Assembly: GCA_946411505.1 (NCBI GenBank)
Contig: CAMKEG010000001.1
Coordinates: 372,001-436,000, forward strand
DNA: 64,000 bases
DNA from: an uncultured Treponema sp.
GTDB lineage: Bacteria; Spirochaetota; Spirochaetia; Treponematales; Treponemataceae
Direction: 5' to 3'
Both the position numbers and the translations under genes were made by a program. The notes beneath the pieces are model-generated. The model ran no database searches, was not told the origin of the DNA, and saw nothing but the letters and a program-made list of their open reading frames with translations. Positions 20,822 to 29,224 of the stretch are shown here, piece after piece (within the stretch, counting starts at the first letter, position 1; every line of letters begins with the position of its first letter).

Positions 20822-22357
20822 ATGAAAAAACTTTTCGCCCTTTTTGCCGCAATTCTATTGACCCAGAATCTTTGGAGCCAAGACGCAAGCCTTGACGCCG
20901 CCCAAGAAAGTTGGATTCTAAAAGACATAGTCTTTGAGCCGGCCGGCGGAACAAAGGCGTCCGCGCTAAAAAGAAAGATAAACGCGGCTCCGGGCAAAAG
21001 ATTTAAAAGCCGCAAGGACCTTGACGCCTTCATAGTCGACATAAAGCAAAGGTTGATTAACGAGCGCCTTTTTGAAAGCGTGGAAATAGACGTCGAAGAA
21101 AGCGGAACGGAAAACGGCTCGGGCGAAGCCACGCTCAAAGTCAAGACGGTGGATTCTGGCCACTTTCTTTTTATGCCCTACCCAAAATACGACTCCAACG
21201 AAGGCTTTGAATTTAAAGTAAAGCTTAAGGACGACAATTTTCTGGGGCTAATGAATCCGCTTTCTTCCGACGTGTTCGTTCAATACGAAACAAAGGAAGG
21301 AAAAAGCGACGACTTTGTGACAGGCGCCAGCTTGGAATACCAATTGCCCTTTGAGATGGGGCCGATACAGGCGTCATGGAACAACGACTTGTTCTTCAAG
21401 TACGCTTTCATAAGGTCGGAGCCCGAATGGAATTTGAAGACGGGATTCACCTTTGTCCTCCCATTCGACAACCACTCCCTGCGCCTTGACTTGACACAAG
21501 GCTTTGTCCGCGACTCCGACTACAAGGTTTTCAACGACGAGCTTTACTGGGTCGAAAACGCCAAGTTTTCTATTCCCATTGTTTTGGAGCGCTTTAAAAA
21601 AATCGGAAACCTTACCTACACTCCAGCAGTTGAAATCGACGGAAAGTGGACAGTCGACGGAATCAATCCTACGGACGAAGACTTGCTTTCCCCAAAGCTG
21701 ACTTTTTCCCACGGCCTCAGCTTGGGCCAAGTGAACTGGATTGGAAACTTTAGGAAAGGCGTTTCCGCCAGCGCGACGCAAAGCATGGCCTACAATTTTT
21801 ACCTGAACGAATTCCAGCCGGGCGTAAAAATAGCCGCAAACGCCTTCGCCGCGTGGAAATACGCGGGAATAAATTCCCGCCTGACGATTTTTGCCGAAAA
21901 GAACACTTTTGTCCGCTTTGGAAAGCATTTGCGCGGAGTTTCGGACGACCAATACTTCGCGGGCTTCCCAAAAACGCCTAACGGCTACGCCACAAAAGGC
22001 GCCGCCGCGATTATCCTTAACTTGGACTTTCCTATCCATTTTATGACCGCGCGCTGGCGGGATTGGGGCGTTCCCTTCCTAAGCTTCTTTGACTGCGAAG
22101 TCCAAGTGGTTCCCTTTGTGGACTTGGCCCTTGCCGCCAACCGCGTCACAAAGAGGGTGTTTGACCCTCGCGACGGCTTTTATTGCGCAGGACTTGAAGT
22201 GATTGTCTTTCCTGAAAAATGGAAGAGCGTTCAAATCAGGACAAGCTTGGGCCTTGACATTGGCCGCCTTCTGCTGAAAGACAAAATCGACACAAGCTGG
22301 CGCGACGCAAAATCAAACAAGTTTGAATTGACCGTCGGCATCGGCTTGTTCTATTAG
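20822..22357 (+). CDS. Omp85/BamA-family outer-membrane protein with one POTRA-like domain
   Basis: A signal peptide (MKKLFALFAAILLTQNLWSQ) is followed by a POTRA-like segment (about residues 30-110: IVFEPAGGTKASALKRKI, then RLFESVEIDVEE). The remainder has alternating beta-strand character and ends in a terminal aromatic (GIGLFY), as in outer-membrane barrels. Full BamA has five POTRA domains, so this is a short relative that may insert or export proteins, or act as a surface channel. It begins 9 nt after rfbB and probably shares its transcript. Exact role unknown. Confidence 0.7.
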   Translation: MKKLFALFAAILLTQNLWSQDASLDAAQESWILKDIVFEPAGGTKASALKRKINAAPGKRFKSRKDLDAFIVDIKQRLINERLFESVEIDVEESGTENGSGEATLKVKTVDSGHFLFMPYPKYDSNEGFEFKVKLKDDNFLGLMNPLSSDVFVQYETKEGKSDDFVTGASLEYQLPFEMGPIQASWNNDLFFKYAFIRSEPEWNLKTGFTFVLPFDNHSLRLDLTQGFVRDSDYKVFNDELYWVENAKFSIPIVLERFKKIGNLTYTPAVEIDGKWTVDGINPTDEDLLSPKLTFSHGLSLGQVNWIGNFRKGVSASATQSMAYNFYLNEFQPGVKIAANAFAAWKYAGINSRLTIFAEKNTFVRFGKHLRGVSDDQYFAGFPKTPNGYATKGAAAIILNLDFPIHFMTARWRDWGVPFLSFFDCEVQVVPFVDLALAANRVTKRVFDPRDGFYCAGLEVIVFPEKWKSVQIRTSLGLDIGRLLLKDKIDTSWRDAKSNKFELTVGIGLFY

Positions 22358-22358
22358 C

Positions 22359-23459
22359 TTATCGCTTTCCTAAATTCTTTGCGGCCGAAGCCCAATACTC
22401 GTCGGGACAAGAGGCGGCCATAATTTCAAGCAAGCTGGAGCCAAAGGAGTTCCAGCCGTTGTCCTTGGCGCTCACGGCCATTTCGTAAAAGCCCTTCCAA
22501 ACGCTGTTCTTTCCGGCCCAAGCCATCACGTCCTCGTAGCGGCCGCATTCCGTAAAAAAGCCAGCCAAGCCGTCAAAAGAATATTCCGGGCTTCTGTCCT
22601 TCAAAATTTCAAGGGTCCAAGTGAAGGCGCAAACCACGCCGGACGCGGTCATGTTCCAAGCGTCGCGGCTTCTTTTTTGCTCCTTGTACAGCCGGCCCAA
22701 GTCAAAGTACGCCCTTATCGAGTTTAGGGCGGAATGCCTGTTCAGCATAAAAAAATAGTCGACAAGGTCTTTTCTTTTTAGTCCGGCGGAACGGGCCATC
22801 GCTCGCTTGGCCGCCTCGTCCTTGTACAGGCCGTCGTCAGCCACAATCAAAAGCAAGGAGCCTTCCCATTCCTTAGTGTCGCCCATAACCTTGGCCAAGT
22901 CCGCGGTCTCGTAAAGGATGTCAAATTTTTGGGCGGGCACGTCCAGCAATTCGGCATAGGCCCTGGCGTTTTGCAAAAAGCCCAGCGCCATGCCGTACTC
23001 GCCTTCAAGCCTGTAGATTTTTGCCTGCAAGAAGTCGCATTCCGGATACTCCTTTAGGCGCGTCAAAAACTCGTAAAGGTTGGGCAGGGAATTTCCAAAA
23101 TAGGCCGAGCCCCTTTTTCCAAGCCAATAATTTATTATGTCCAAGGCGTCAAAATCTTCGCGCTCCTTCAAAATCGGCATCAAGTCGGAAATGAAGGGGC
23201 CGCTCTTCTTGACTTCCGGCGCGTGAAGGGTGTTTTCCATCACGTATCGGTTCCACTCGACTTCCTTGGCGCGGGATTGCTTGGCGGCCTCGCACAAGGC
23301 TATGGCGTCGCCGTAATCGCCCTTGTCAAAGGCCACTTGCGCCCTGGCCAAAACGCGCCAGCTTTGCTCGCTGACCTTGGGCTTTACGGGATGCTGCGCG
23401 GACAAGATTCCGCCAAGAGCCGACAATATGATTGCGATAAAAAATACTTTCCTTTTCAA
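22359..23459 (-). CDS. Secreted TPR-like protein of unknown function
   Basis: The N-terminus (MKRKVFFIAIILSALGGILSAQ) is a signal peptide. The body is helical with Ala/Tyr/Leu-rich pairs resembling tetratricopeptide repeats (AQVAFDKGDYGDAIALCEAA; AKIYRLEGEYGMALGFLQNA), pointing to a protein-binding solenoid outside the cytoplasm. Its start overlaps the ispG stop as ATGA, so it is co-translated with ispG, though no functional link is evident. It converges with the Omp85-like gene with one base between the stops. Confidence 0.65.
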   Translation of the reverse strand: MKRKVFFIAIILSALGGILSAQHPVKPKVSEQSWRVLARAQVAFDKGDYGDAIALCEAAKQSRAKEVEWNRYVMENTLHAPEVKKSGPFISDLMPILKEREDFDALDIINYWLGKRGSAYFGNSLPNLYEFLTRLKEYPECDFLQAKIYRLEGEYGMALGFLQNARAYAELLDVPAQKFDILYETADLAKVMGDTKEWEGSLLLIVADDGLYKDEAAKRAMARSAGLKRKDLVDYFFMLNRHSALNSIRAYFDLGRLYKEQKRSRDAWNMTASGVVCAFTWTLEILKDRSPEYSFDGLAGFFTECGRYEDVMAWAGKNSVWKGFYEMAVSAKDNGWNSFGSSLLEIMAASCPDEYWASAAKNLGKR

Positions 23460-24541
23460 AGCGAATTAAATTCCTCTTCAAAGGCATTATCGGCATCTTT
23501 CTCGTCAATTGTTCGGATTATTTTTCCTTTTTTAAATATTATCGCCTTTCCGCCGGCTCCGGCAATGCCCAAGTCGGCGTATTTTCCCTCTCCGGGGCCG
23601 TTGACCGCGCAACCCATTATGGCCACGGTGACGTTTTTGTCGCTGGCCAAAAGGCGGCTCTGCCAGCGCTCGACAAAGGAATGGACGTCAAAGCCCTGCC
23701 TGCCGCATCGGGGGCAGGAAACGATTTGGACGCCGCCGCTTCTTATTCCACATTCGCGAAGGATTTCGCGGCCGGCTATGACTTCGTTTTTGGGCGTCGA
23801 AGAAAGGCTTACGCGGATTGTGTTTCCGATGCCTTGGCCAAGCAAGCGGCTAAAGGCCAGCGTCGACTTTACCACGCCGCCGATAAGGGGGCCGGCCTCG
23901 GTGACTCCAATGTGCAGTGGAATGTCAAATTTTTTGGCGAACTCCTCGTTGCAGTCCACAGTTTCTTGGACGCTCGAAGCCTTCATGCTGACAACGACTT
24001 GGTCAAAGGCAAGTTCGCCAAAAACTTCACATTCGCGGGCGGCGGCGGCGGCCAAAGCCTCGGCGCGGCCCATAGTTCCAGCCTCAACTTGGCTTCGCAA
24101 GTCTTGCGGAAGGCTTCCGCTGTTCACTCCGATGCGAATCGCCGCGCCCTTTTTTTTGCAGGCGTTGACGACGGCCTCGACGCGCTCGCGGCTTCCGATG
24201 TTGCCGGGATTTATGCGTATGGCCGCCACGTCGCCCTTAAGGCATTCCAAGGCCAGCCTGTAGTCAAAGTGGATGTCGGCCACAAGAGGAACTGACGTTT
24301 TGGCGGCGATTTTGCAAAGGCCAGAGGCGCTGGCCATGTCAGGAACGGCAAAGCGGATTATGTCGCAGCCAAGGCCTTGAAGCTCTTGGATCTCCGACAA
24401 AATCCGCTCTAACTTTGACGGATTGGAATCAAGGTCGTCAATTCCCTCTTTCCACATCGTTTGTATGGAAACAGGCTCCGCTCCTCCAATCCCAATCCGC
24501 CTTACGCGGCCTGAGCCGCCTAAAAAAACTGTTCTAGTCAT
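23456..24541 (-). CDS. ispG: 4-hydroxy-3-methylbut-2-enyl diphosphate synthase
   Basis: An iron-sulfur enzyme of the methylerythritol phosphate isoprenoid pathway. Seen: the TIM-barrel start SIQTMWKEG, RFAVPDM, ADIHFDYRLAL, IRINPGNIG, and the C-terminal cluster ligands SCPRCGRQGFD and GCAVNGPGEGKYADLGIAG. Length 361 is that of the short bacterial form. No clear ribosome binding site precedes the ATG; the leader is T-rich and directly abuts the structured repeat at 24553-24690. Confidence 0.97.
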   Translation of the reverse strand: MTRTVFLGGSGRVRRIGIGGAEPVSIQTMWKEGIDDLDSNPSKLERILSEIQELQGLGCDIIRFAVPDMASASGLCKIAAKTSVPLVADIHFDYRLALECLKGDVAAIRINPGNIGSRERVEAVVNACKKKGAAIRIGVNSGSLPQDLRSQVEAGTMGRAEALAAAAARECEVFGELAFDQVVVSMKASSVQETVDCNEEFAKKFDIPLHIGVTEAGPLIGGVVKSTLAFSRLLGQGIGNTIRVSLSSTPKNEVIAGREILRECGIRSGGVQIVSCPRCGRQGFDVHSFVERWQSRLLASDKNVTVAIMGCAVNGPGEGKYADLGIAGAGGKAIIFKKGKIIRTIDEKDADNAFEEEFNSL

Positions 24542-24552
24542 AAATAAAAAAC

Positions 24553-24690
24553 AAACGCTCCCGGTCGAATCGGCCGGCCTTTCTCGCGACTGAGGCTGCT
24601 AGGAAAGGTGTACATACACACAATTTCGCTACGCGAAATTGTCAGCCTCAGAGCGAGCGGCCGTCCGCCTTCTCCCTCGCGCGTTTGATG
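24553..24690. repeat. Structured intergenic repeat, copy B
   Basis: The inverted counterpart of 18423-18567. The centre is CAATTTCGC-tac-GCGAAATTG (24621-24641), flanked by TGAGGCTG (24591-24598) and CAGCCTCA (24643-24650). In copy A the same arms are GCGGCTG and CAGCCGC, so a base pair has changed on both sides. Both copies share TGTACACCTT next to the hairpin and GGAGAAGGCGGACGGCCGC outside. It occupies the atpK-ispG gap (24542-24732) and may double as a transcription end point for the ATPase operon. Confidence 0.75.
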
Positions 24691-24732
24691 TCTTTACCAA
24701 AAATGCTTGTTAATGTCGGTTCTGCCCGCGCA

Positions 24733-25170
24733 TTAGCATACGATCATGCCGAATACCATGCTGAACAAGGCGATGGTTTCGCAAAGACCTACTACCATGA
24801 TGTAGTTGGTGAAGCCTTTTCCTGTTTCGCCAAGAGCGTCAGAACCGGCGGCGCCGGCCTTTCCCTGGGCAACGGCTGACATGCACATTGACAAGCCGCA
24901 GGCAAATCCCAAGCCCATCAAGAAGCACTGCTTGGCGATGTCGGCGCCTTGGGCGGCGGCCAACATGGACTGCATCAACAAGAAGCCGTAGATTGTCTGC
25001 GTCAACGGAGCGCCGGCGAATACCACCAAGAGGAAGGGCGCGGGCTTGTTGTTCAAGTAGCAGCGCTTCCAAGAGCCGATGGCTCCCTGTCCGGCAATTC
25101 CGATTCCAATCGCGCTTCCCAAAGCGGCGATACCCATAACAACACCGGCTCCAATCATACCCCAGTTCAT
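24733..25170 (-). CDS. atpK: V-type ATPase proteolipid subunit K (c subunit)
   Basis: A membrane rotor subunit of the V-type ATPase. The 145 residues form four membrane helices in two similar hairpins (GSAIGIGIAGQGAIG and GLSMCMSAVAQGKAGAAG loops). The ion carboxylate is the Glu in GLCETIALFSMVF of the last helix. PLTQTIYGF in helix 2 and SAVAQG in helix 3 match the positions that hold sodium in the Enterococcus hirae K ring, so a sodium-coupled rotor is possible. It is the last gene of the operon, preceded by a 153-nt spacer packed with hairpins, as might suit a subunit made in high copy number. Confidence 0.94.
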   Translation of the reverse strand: MNWGMIGAGVVMGIAALGSAIGIGIAGQGAIGSWKRCYLNNKPAPFLLVVFAGAPLTQTIYGFLLMQSMLAAAQGADIAKQCFLMGLGFACGLSMCMSAVAQGKAGAAGSDALGETGKGFTNYIMVVGLCETIALFSMVFGMIVC

Positions 25171-25182
25171 AATTTTCTCCTT

Positions 25183-25266
25183 ACCACTTTTGTGGTCAAA
25201 CCGCCATCGCGGTTCGCCGCTTTTCGCGGCCTTATTATTCTATTTTTAGGCGGAACAAAATCCGCC
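25183..25266 (-). other. Cluster of four hairpins before atpK
   Basis: Four successive perfect stems lie in the atpI-atpK spacer: ACCAC/GTGGT (25183-25196), AACCGC/GCGGTT (25199-25214), GCCGC/GCGGC (25216-25230) and GGCGGA/TCCGCC (25249-25266). The last stem before the gene adjoins the AAGGAG ribosome binding site. None is followed by a T run on the minus strand, so these look like processing or stability elements rather than a terminator. Confidence 0.6.
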
Positions 25267-25323
25267 CTTTGTCCATTCAATTAAGCCCGCGCCCGATTTT
25301 TGGCCAGGCCAGGCTTCCCGATT

Positions 25324-27267
25324 TTATGAAGCGGATTCCGCGTCGGCGAAAGGCCGATACTTGGTTCCGCTCCAAGCCATTCCCAAGTGCTGGGAAAATT
25401 CCAAAGTGTTCAAACGAACGCCGTGAACGATTACCGAAAGCAAGTTCAGAATCATGTTCAAGCCGTGGCCGAACACCAAGAGAATCACGCCGAAAACCAC
25501 CATCGCAAGCTTTCCGAACATCGGGCCCGCCATCGCGTTCACCGTTCCGCTTATCGCGGCTCCGGCCAAGGCGACCGCCCACAAGCGAATGTAGGAAACG
25601 ATGTCCGAGAAGACGTTGACGATTCCCAAGAAAACGCTGATGATGTTCTTCAGGCTTTCCAAGATGGACTTGCCGACGCTTCCCTCGTAGTTTGAGAAGA
25701 TGAAGTTCAGCGTAAAGCCGAATCCCAAAACGCCCAAACAAATCGTCGGGAAATAGCTCGGCGCCGTCAAGCCGAACAAGTTGACCGGCTGTCCGTTGTC
25801 CATAAGCGGGAACACATAGTTCACGCCGTCGGCCACAACCATGCTCAAGACCACGTAGAAAGTTCCCCACAATTGCAAGAGGCTTCCAAAGTCGCCCAAG
25901 CATTTGAGGCTCTTCCTGTGCGCGGCCGTGCAAGTTATGTGCGCCACGCTAAGCTGCAGCAAGGCAAGGACAAAGCAGAAGACCTGCTGGTTCTTGTCGG
26001 CAAGGCTCTTGGCCGCTTCCGCCCCCATTCCCAAAGAAACAAGCTTGGGCTGGGAGAAGATTCGGCTTGAGATTTGGATAAAGGCCGGCGGCAGTTTTTC
26101 CGCGGGAATTCCAAACCAAGAGCAAGTCAAGACGCCCCATGCGCCGGTGCAGAGGCCCAGCAAAATGACCAGAACGGGAAGGCTCCTCTTTCCTTTTTTG
26201 GCCTTCGCCAAAAGCAAAAAGCCGACCAGCGCGATAAGGGCGCCGTAGCCCGCGTCCGCGAAAATCATCGCGAAGAAGACGCAGAAGAAAAGCAGGAACC
26301 AAGACGAAATGTCAAATTCGTGGTAGCCCGGAGTGACGTCCAAGAAGTCGGTCAACGGATAAATCAAGCTGACCAGTTTGTTGTTCTTAAGCTTTGTCGG
26401 AACGTTGTCCTCGTCGGAAGGATCGTCGGAAGCCAAGGCCCAATGGTTTTTGGCGGCCTCGGCCTTGAGCGCGTCCATCGAGTCGACGGGAACGTAGCCG
26501 GTAAGCCAAGAAAGAGTCGTGTTCTTTTCCTCGGCCTCCTTTTCCATTCCCGAATAGACGTTCTCAAACTCAATGTCCTTTTCCAAAGACTTTTGGGCGG
26601 CCAAAATCGCCTTTAGGTAGACAGCGTTGGCGGCCAAGTCCTTTTCGATTTGGGCGCTCTCGGCCTCGTAAGCCTTTATGTCAGCCGCGATTTCCTCGGT
26701 TGACTTTTCGGGCATGACGACCTCGTAGGCTTCTGGCGGAAGCCCCGCCGGCCGCTCGCTGTCGGCGCTCTCCTGAATCAGCAAAAAGCGCTTTCCGCTC
26801 TTTGAAGAGTTTACAAGCAGGGCCTTGACGTCCTCGCCAATCAAGCGCCACTTGTCGTTAGGAACTTCATACATCTTAAGATGCAGGCCCTTTTCTGACA
26901 AATAGGCAAAGTCGGCGGGGTTGACGCTTCCCCAAGCTGAAAGGCGCTCGATTTCCGTCGCGGCGGCCGCGATTTTTTCAAAGAGGCTCTTTTTGCGCTC
27001 GGTAAGCTCTATGGCCTTTTTGGCCTTTTCGAGCGCCTCGTCCTTGGAAAGGTCGGGGCATTGCGTCTTTTTGGGCAGTTTTATTTCGCCCAAGTAGCCC
27101 GCGGCCGACTGCAAGGCAGCGTAGTCCGCCTTTAGAGCGGAAAGCTTTTCGCCTTTTCCTTCAACAGGCTCCAGGTGAACGAGGCCGGCCTTTCTAAGCG
27201 CCTTAAGGGCGCTTTCTTTTTCCCTGTCCAAAATGACAAGGGAAACTTTTTTCATAGGCGCTATCAT
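25324..27267 (-). CDS. atpI: V-type ATPase subunit I (stator a subunit)
   Basis: The membrane stator that carries ions past the K ring. The N-terminal half (about residues 1-330) is soluble and partly coiled coil; the C-terminal half has seven or eight membrane helices (for example SWFLLFFCVFFAMIFADAGYG and VFGVILLVFGHGLNMILN). The conserved arginine region YIRLWAVALAG is present. Length 647 is typical. Its start overlaps the atpD stop as ATGA. Confidence 0.95.
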   Translation of the reverse strand: MIAPMKKVSLVILDREKESALKALRKAGLVHLEPVEGKGEKLSALKADYAALQSAAGYLGEIKLPKKTQCPDLSKDEALEKAKKAIELTERKKSLFEKIAAAATEIERLSAWGSVNPADFAYLSEKGLHLKMYEVPNDKWRLIGEDVKALLVNSSKSGKRFLLIQESADSERPAGLPPEAYEVVMPEKSTEEIAADIKAYEAESAQIEKDLAANAVYLKAILAAQKSLEKDIEFENVYSGMEKEAEEKNTTLSWLTGYVPVDSMDALKAEAAKNHWALASDDPSDEDNVPTKLKNNKLVSLIYPLTDFLDVTPGYHEFDISSWFLLFFCVFFAMIFADAGYGALIALVGFLLLAKAKKGKRSLPVLVILLGLCTGAWGVLTCSWFGIPAEKLPPAFIQISSRIFSQPKLVSLGMGAEAAKSLADKNQQVFCFVLALLQLSVAHITCTAAHRKSLKCLGDFGSLLQLWGTFYVVLSMVVADGVNYVFPLMDNGQPVNLFGLTAPSYFPTICLGVLGFGFTLNFIFSNYEGSVGKSILESLKNIISVFLGIVNVFSDIVSYIRLWAVALAGAAISGTVNAMAGPMFGKLAMVVFGVILLVFGHGLNMILNLLSVIVHGVRLNTLEFSQHLGMAWSGTKYRPFADAESAS

Positions 27268-27878
27268 GCTGTCTCCTCCCCTGCCTTTTGCTGCAGTTTC
27301 TTCTTAGAAATCTTGGAGCGGACAACGGCCGCGACCTGCTCGTCTCCAAGATATACCGTAATCTTCTTTATGTTCGCCTTTGTTTCGGGAATCTTCACTT
27401 TTTCAAAAAGATTCACGCGCTGCGTCGTTACGCGCAGCTCTTGCGAAAGCAGGCGAACTTGTTCCTCTAGCGTGTCAGCCTCAAGGTCCAAGGACAGCGC
27501 CTTTTCCATGCGGTCGGCGGCCAAGTCAATCCACAAGGGGGTTGAGTAAAGGTCGTAGTCTCCGCGAGAAAAGTCCGCTCCCTCGTAAACGGGAATCGTG
27601 ACGCCGGCGATGTTGCCGGTTCCCTTCCTGATGTTCTTTACAGAAACCATTCCGGGCTTGAAGGCGTCTTTTTCGCCAAACACGCTGATCCAAACTTCAA
27701 ATTCCTTTTCAAGGTTTTTGCGTTGTTCGCGCACTTCTTTGGCGCGCTCCTCTATGGAGCGGATTTCCGTTTGAAGCTGCTGCTTTTTGAGCGTCAACGT
27801 AGGAAGATAGCGCTTGTACATTTTAAGCGCGTCTTTCTGGGTCTTGAGCTCGTTTTTTGTCAGCTTAATCTTCGCCAT
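27264..27878 (-). CDS. atpD: V-type ATPase subunit D (central stalk)
   Basis: The central rotor shaft linking the A3B3 head to the K ring. The 204 residues are mostly two long helices (LTKNELKTQKDALKMYKRYL at the N-terminus and RVNLFEKVKIPETKANIKKI at the C-terminus), with the conserved TLKKQQLQTEI segment. It lies between atpB and atpI, overlapping atpI. Confidence 0.94.
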   Translation of the reverse strand: MAKIKLTKNELKTQKDALKMYKRYLPTLTLKKQQLQTEIRSIEERAKEVREQRKNLEKEFEVWISVFGEKDAFKPGMVSVKNIRKGTGNIAGVTIPVYEGADFSRGDYDLYSTPLWIDLAADRMEKALSLDLEADTLEEQVRLLSQELRVTTQRVNLFEKVKIPETKANIKKITVYLGDEQVAAVVRSKISKKKLQQKAGEETA

Positions 27879-27931
27879 TAAAAATCCTATAAATTATAGC
27901 AAAAATCGTTAAACCAAAGGCCGCAAGGCCT

Positions 27932-29224
27932 TTAATTTGGCCAGTGTTCCTCAATGAGCTCAGTCTTAATTCCAACTTCGTCTTTGTCAAAGCAGGACTT
28001 AAGAATCTTCCAGCCCAAGTCCAAGGCGTCCTCAAGCGCGATGTTCTTTGAAAGGTCCATCATTTCGCGCTCGAACATTTCGCCGTATTTAAGGAGCTTT
28101 TCGTCCCACGCGCTCATGTTGAAGCCCATGCTCTTCTTTTCGAGCGTGTCCTTGTACTGCGCGTAAAGGCGGATCATGCCGTCCATAAGGGCGCGGTGGT
28201 CGTTGCGGGTCTTGCCGTTGACGTTCTGCTTAAGGCGCGACAATGAGCCGAACGGCTCGATGCGGCCGCCCTTAAGGTAGTACTGGCCCTCGGTGATGTA
28301 GCCCGTGTTGTCCGGAACCGGGTGGGTTACGTCGTCGCCGGGCATCGTCGTTACGGCGAGAATTGTGACCGAGCCTGAGTCTGCGAAGTCGACGGCCTTT
28401 TCGTAGCGGGCGGCCAACTGGGAGTAAAGGTCTCCCGGGTATCCGCGGTTAGACGGAACTTGTTCCTGCGTAATCGCGATTTCCTTCATTGAGTCGGCGA
28501 AGTTCGTCATGTCGGTAAGAAGGACAAGAACGTCCTTTCCCTGCAAGGCGAACTGTTCCGCGACGGCAAGCGAAAGGTCGGGAATCTTCTTGCATTCTAC
28601 CGACGGGTCGGCGGCCGTGTGCACGAACATTACCGTGCGGCTTAGGGCGCCGCCGTTTTCGAGCGTGTTCTTAAAGTACAAGTAGTCGTCGTACTTAAGT
28701 CCCATTCCGCCCAAGACGATTACGTCGACTTCGGCCTGCATGGCGATGCGCGCCAAAAGCTGGTTGTAGGGCTCGCCAGAGATGGAGAAAATCGGAAGCT
28801 TTTGAGAGACGACCAACGTGTTGAACATGTCAATCATCGGGATTCCGGTGCGAATCATGCGGCGCGCCATAATGCGCTTTGTCGGGTTTACCGAAGGGCC
28901 GCCAATCGTTACCAAGTTTTCGGCGAGCGCGGGTCCGTTGTCGCGCGGCTCTGCCGAACCGTTGAAGATGCGGCCAAGGAGGTTGTCGCTAAAGCTGACT
29001 TCCATTCGGTGGCCAAGGAATTTGATGTGGTCGCCGGTAGAAACGCCGCGGCCGCCGGCGAACACCTGGAGCGAAACGTTGTCGCCCTGAATGTTCGAGA
29101 CCTCGGCCAATGACTTTCCGAATCTTGTCTCAATTTCAGCCAATTCGCCGTAAGCTACGTCAGTGGCCTTTACGGTGATTACGCTTCCGTTGATTGATTC
29201 AATTTTGCTGTAAACTTTGTTCAT
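27932..29224 (-). CDS. atpB: V-type ATPase subunit B
   Basis: The non-catalytic nucleotide-binding-fold subunit of the A3B3 head. Seen: the N-terminal beta barrel ([18 protein letters not shown]), [36 protein letters not shown] in place of a true P-loop, and [21 protein letters not shown]. Length 430 is normal. It begins directly at the atpA stop. Confidence 0.97.
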   Translation of the reverse strand: MNKVYSKIESINGSVITVKATDVAYGELAEIETRFGKSLAEVSNIQGDNVSLQVFAGGRGVSTGDHIKFLGHRMEVSFSDNLLGRIFNGSAEPRDNGPALAENLVTIGGPSVNPTKRIMARRMIRTGIPMIDMFNTLVVSQKLPIFSISGEPYNQLLARIAMQAEVDVIVLGGMGLKYDDYLYFKNTLENGGALSRTVMFVHTAADPSVECKKIPDLSLAVAEQFALQGKDVLVLLTDMTNFADSMKEIAITQEQVPSNRGYPGDLYSQLAARYEKAVDFADSGSVTILAVTTMPGDDVTHPVPDNTGYITEGQYYLKGGRIEPFGSLSRLKQNVNGKTRNDHRALMDGMIRLYAQYKDTLEKKSMGFNMSAWDEKLLKYGEMFEREMMDLSKNIALEDALDLGWKILKSCFDKDEVGIKTELIEEHWPN

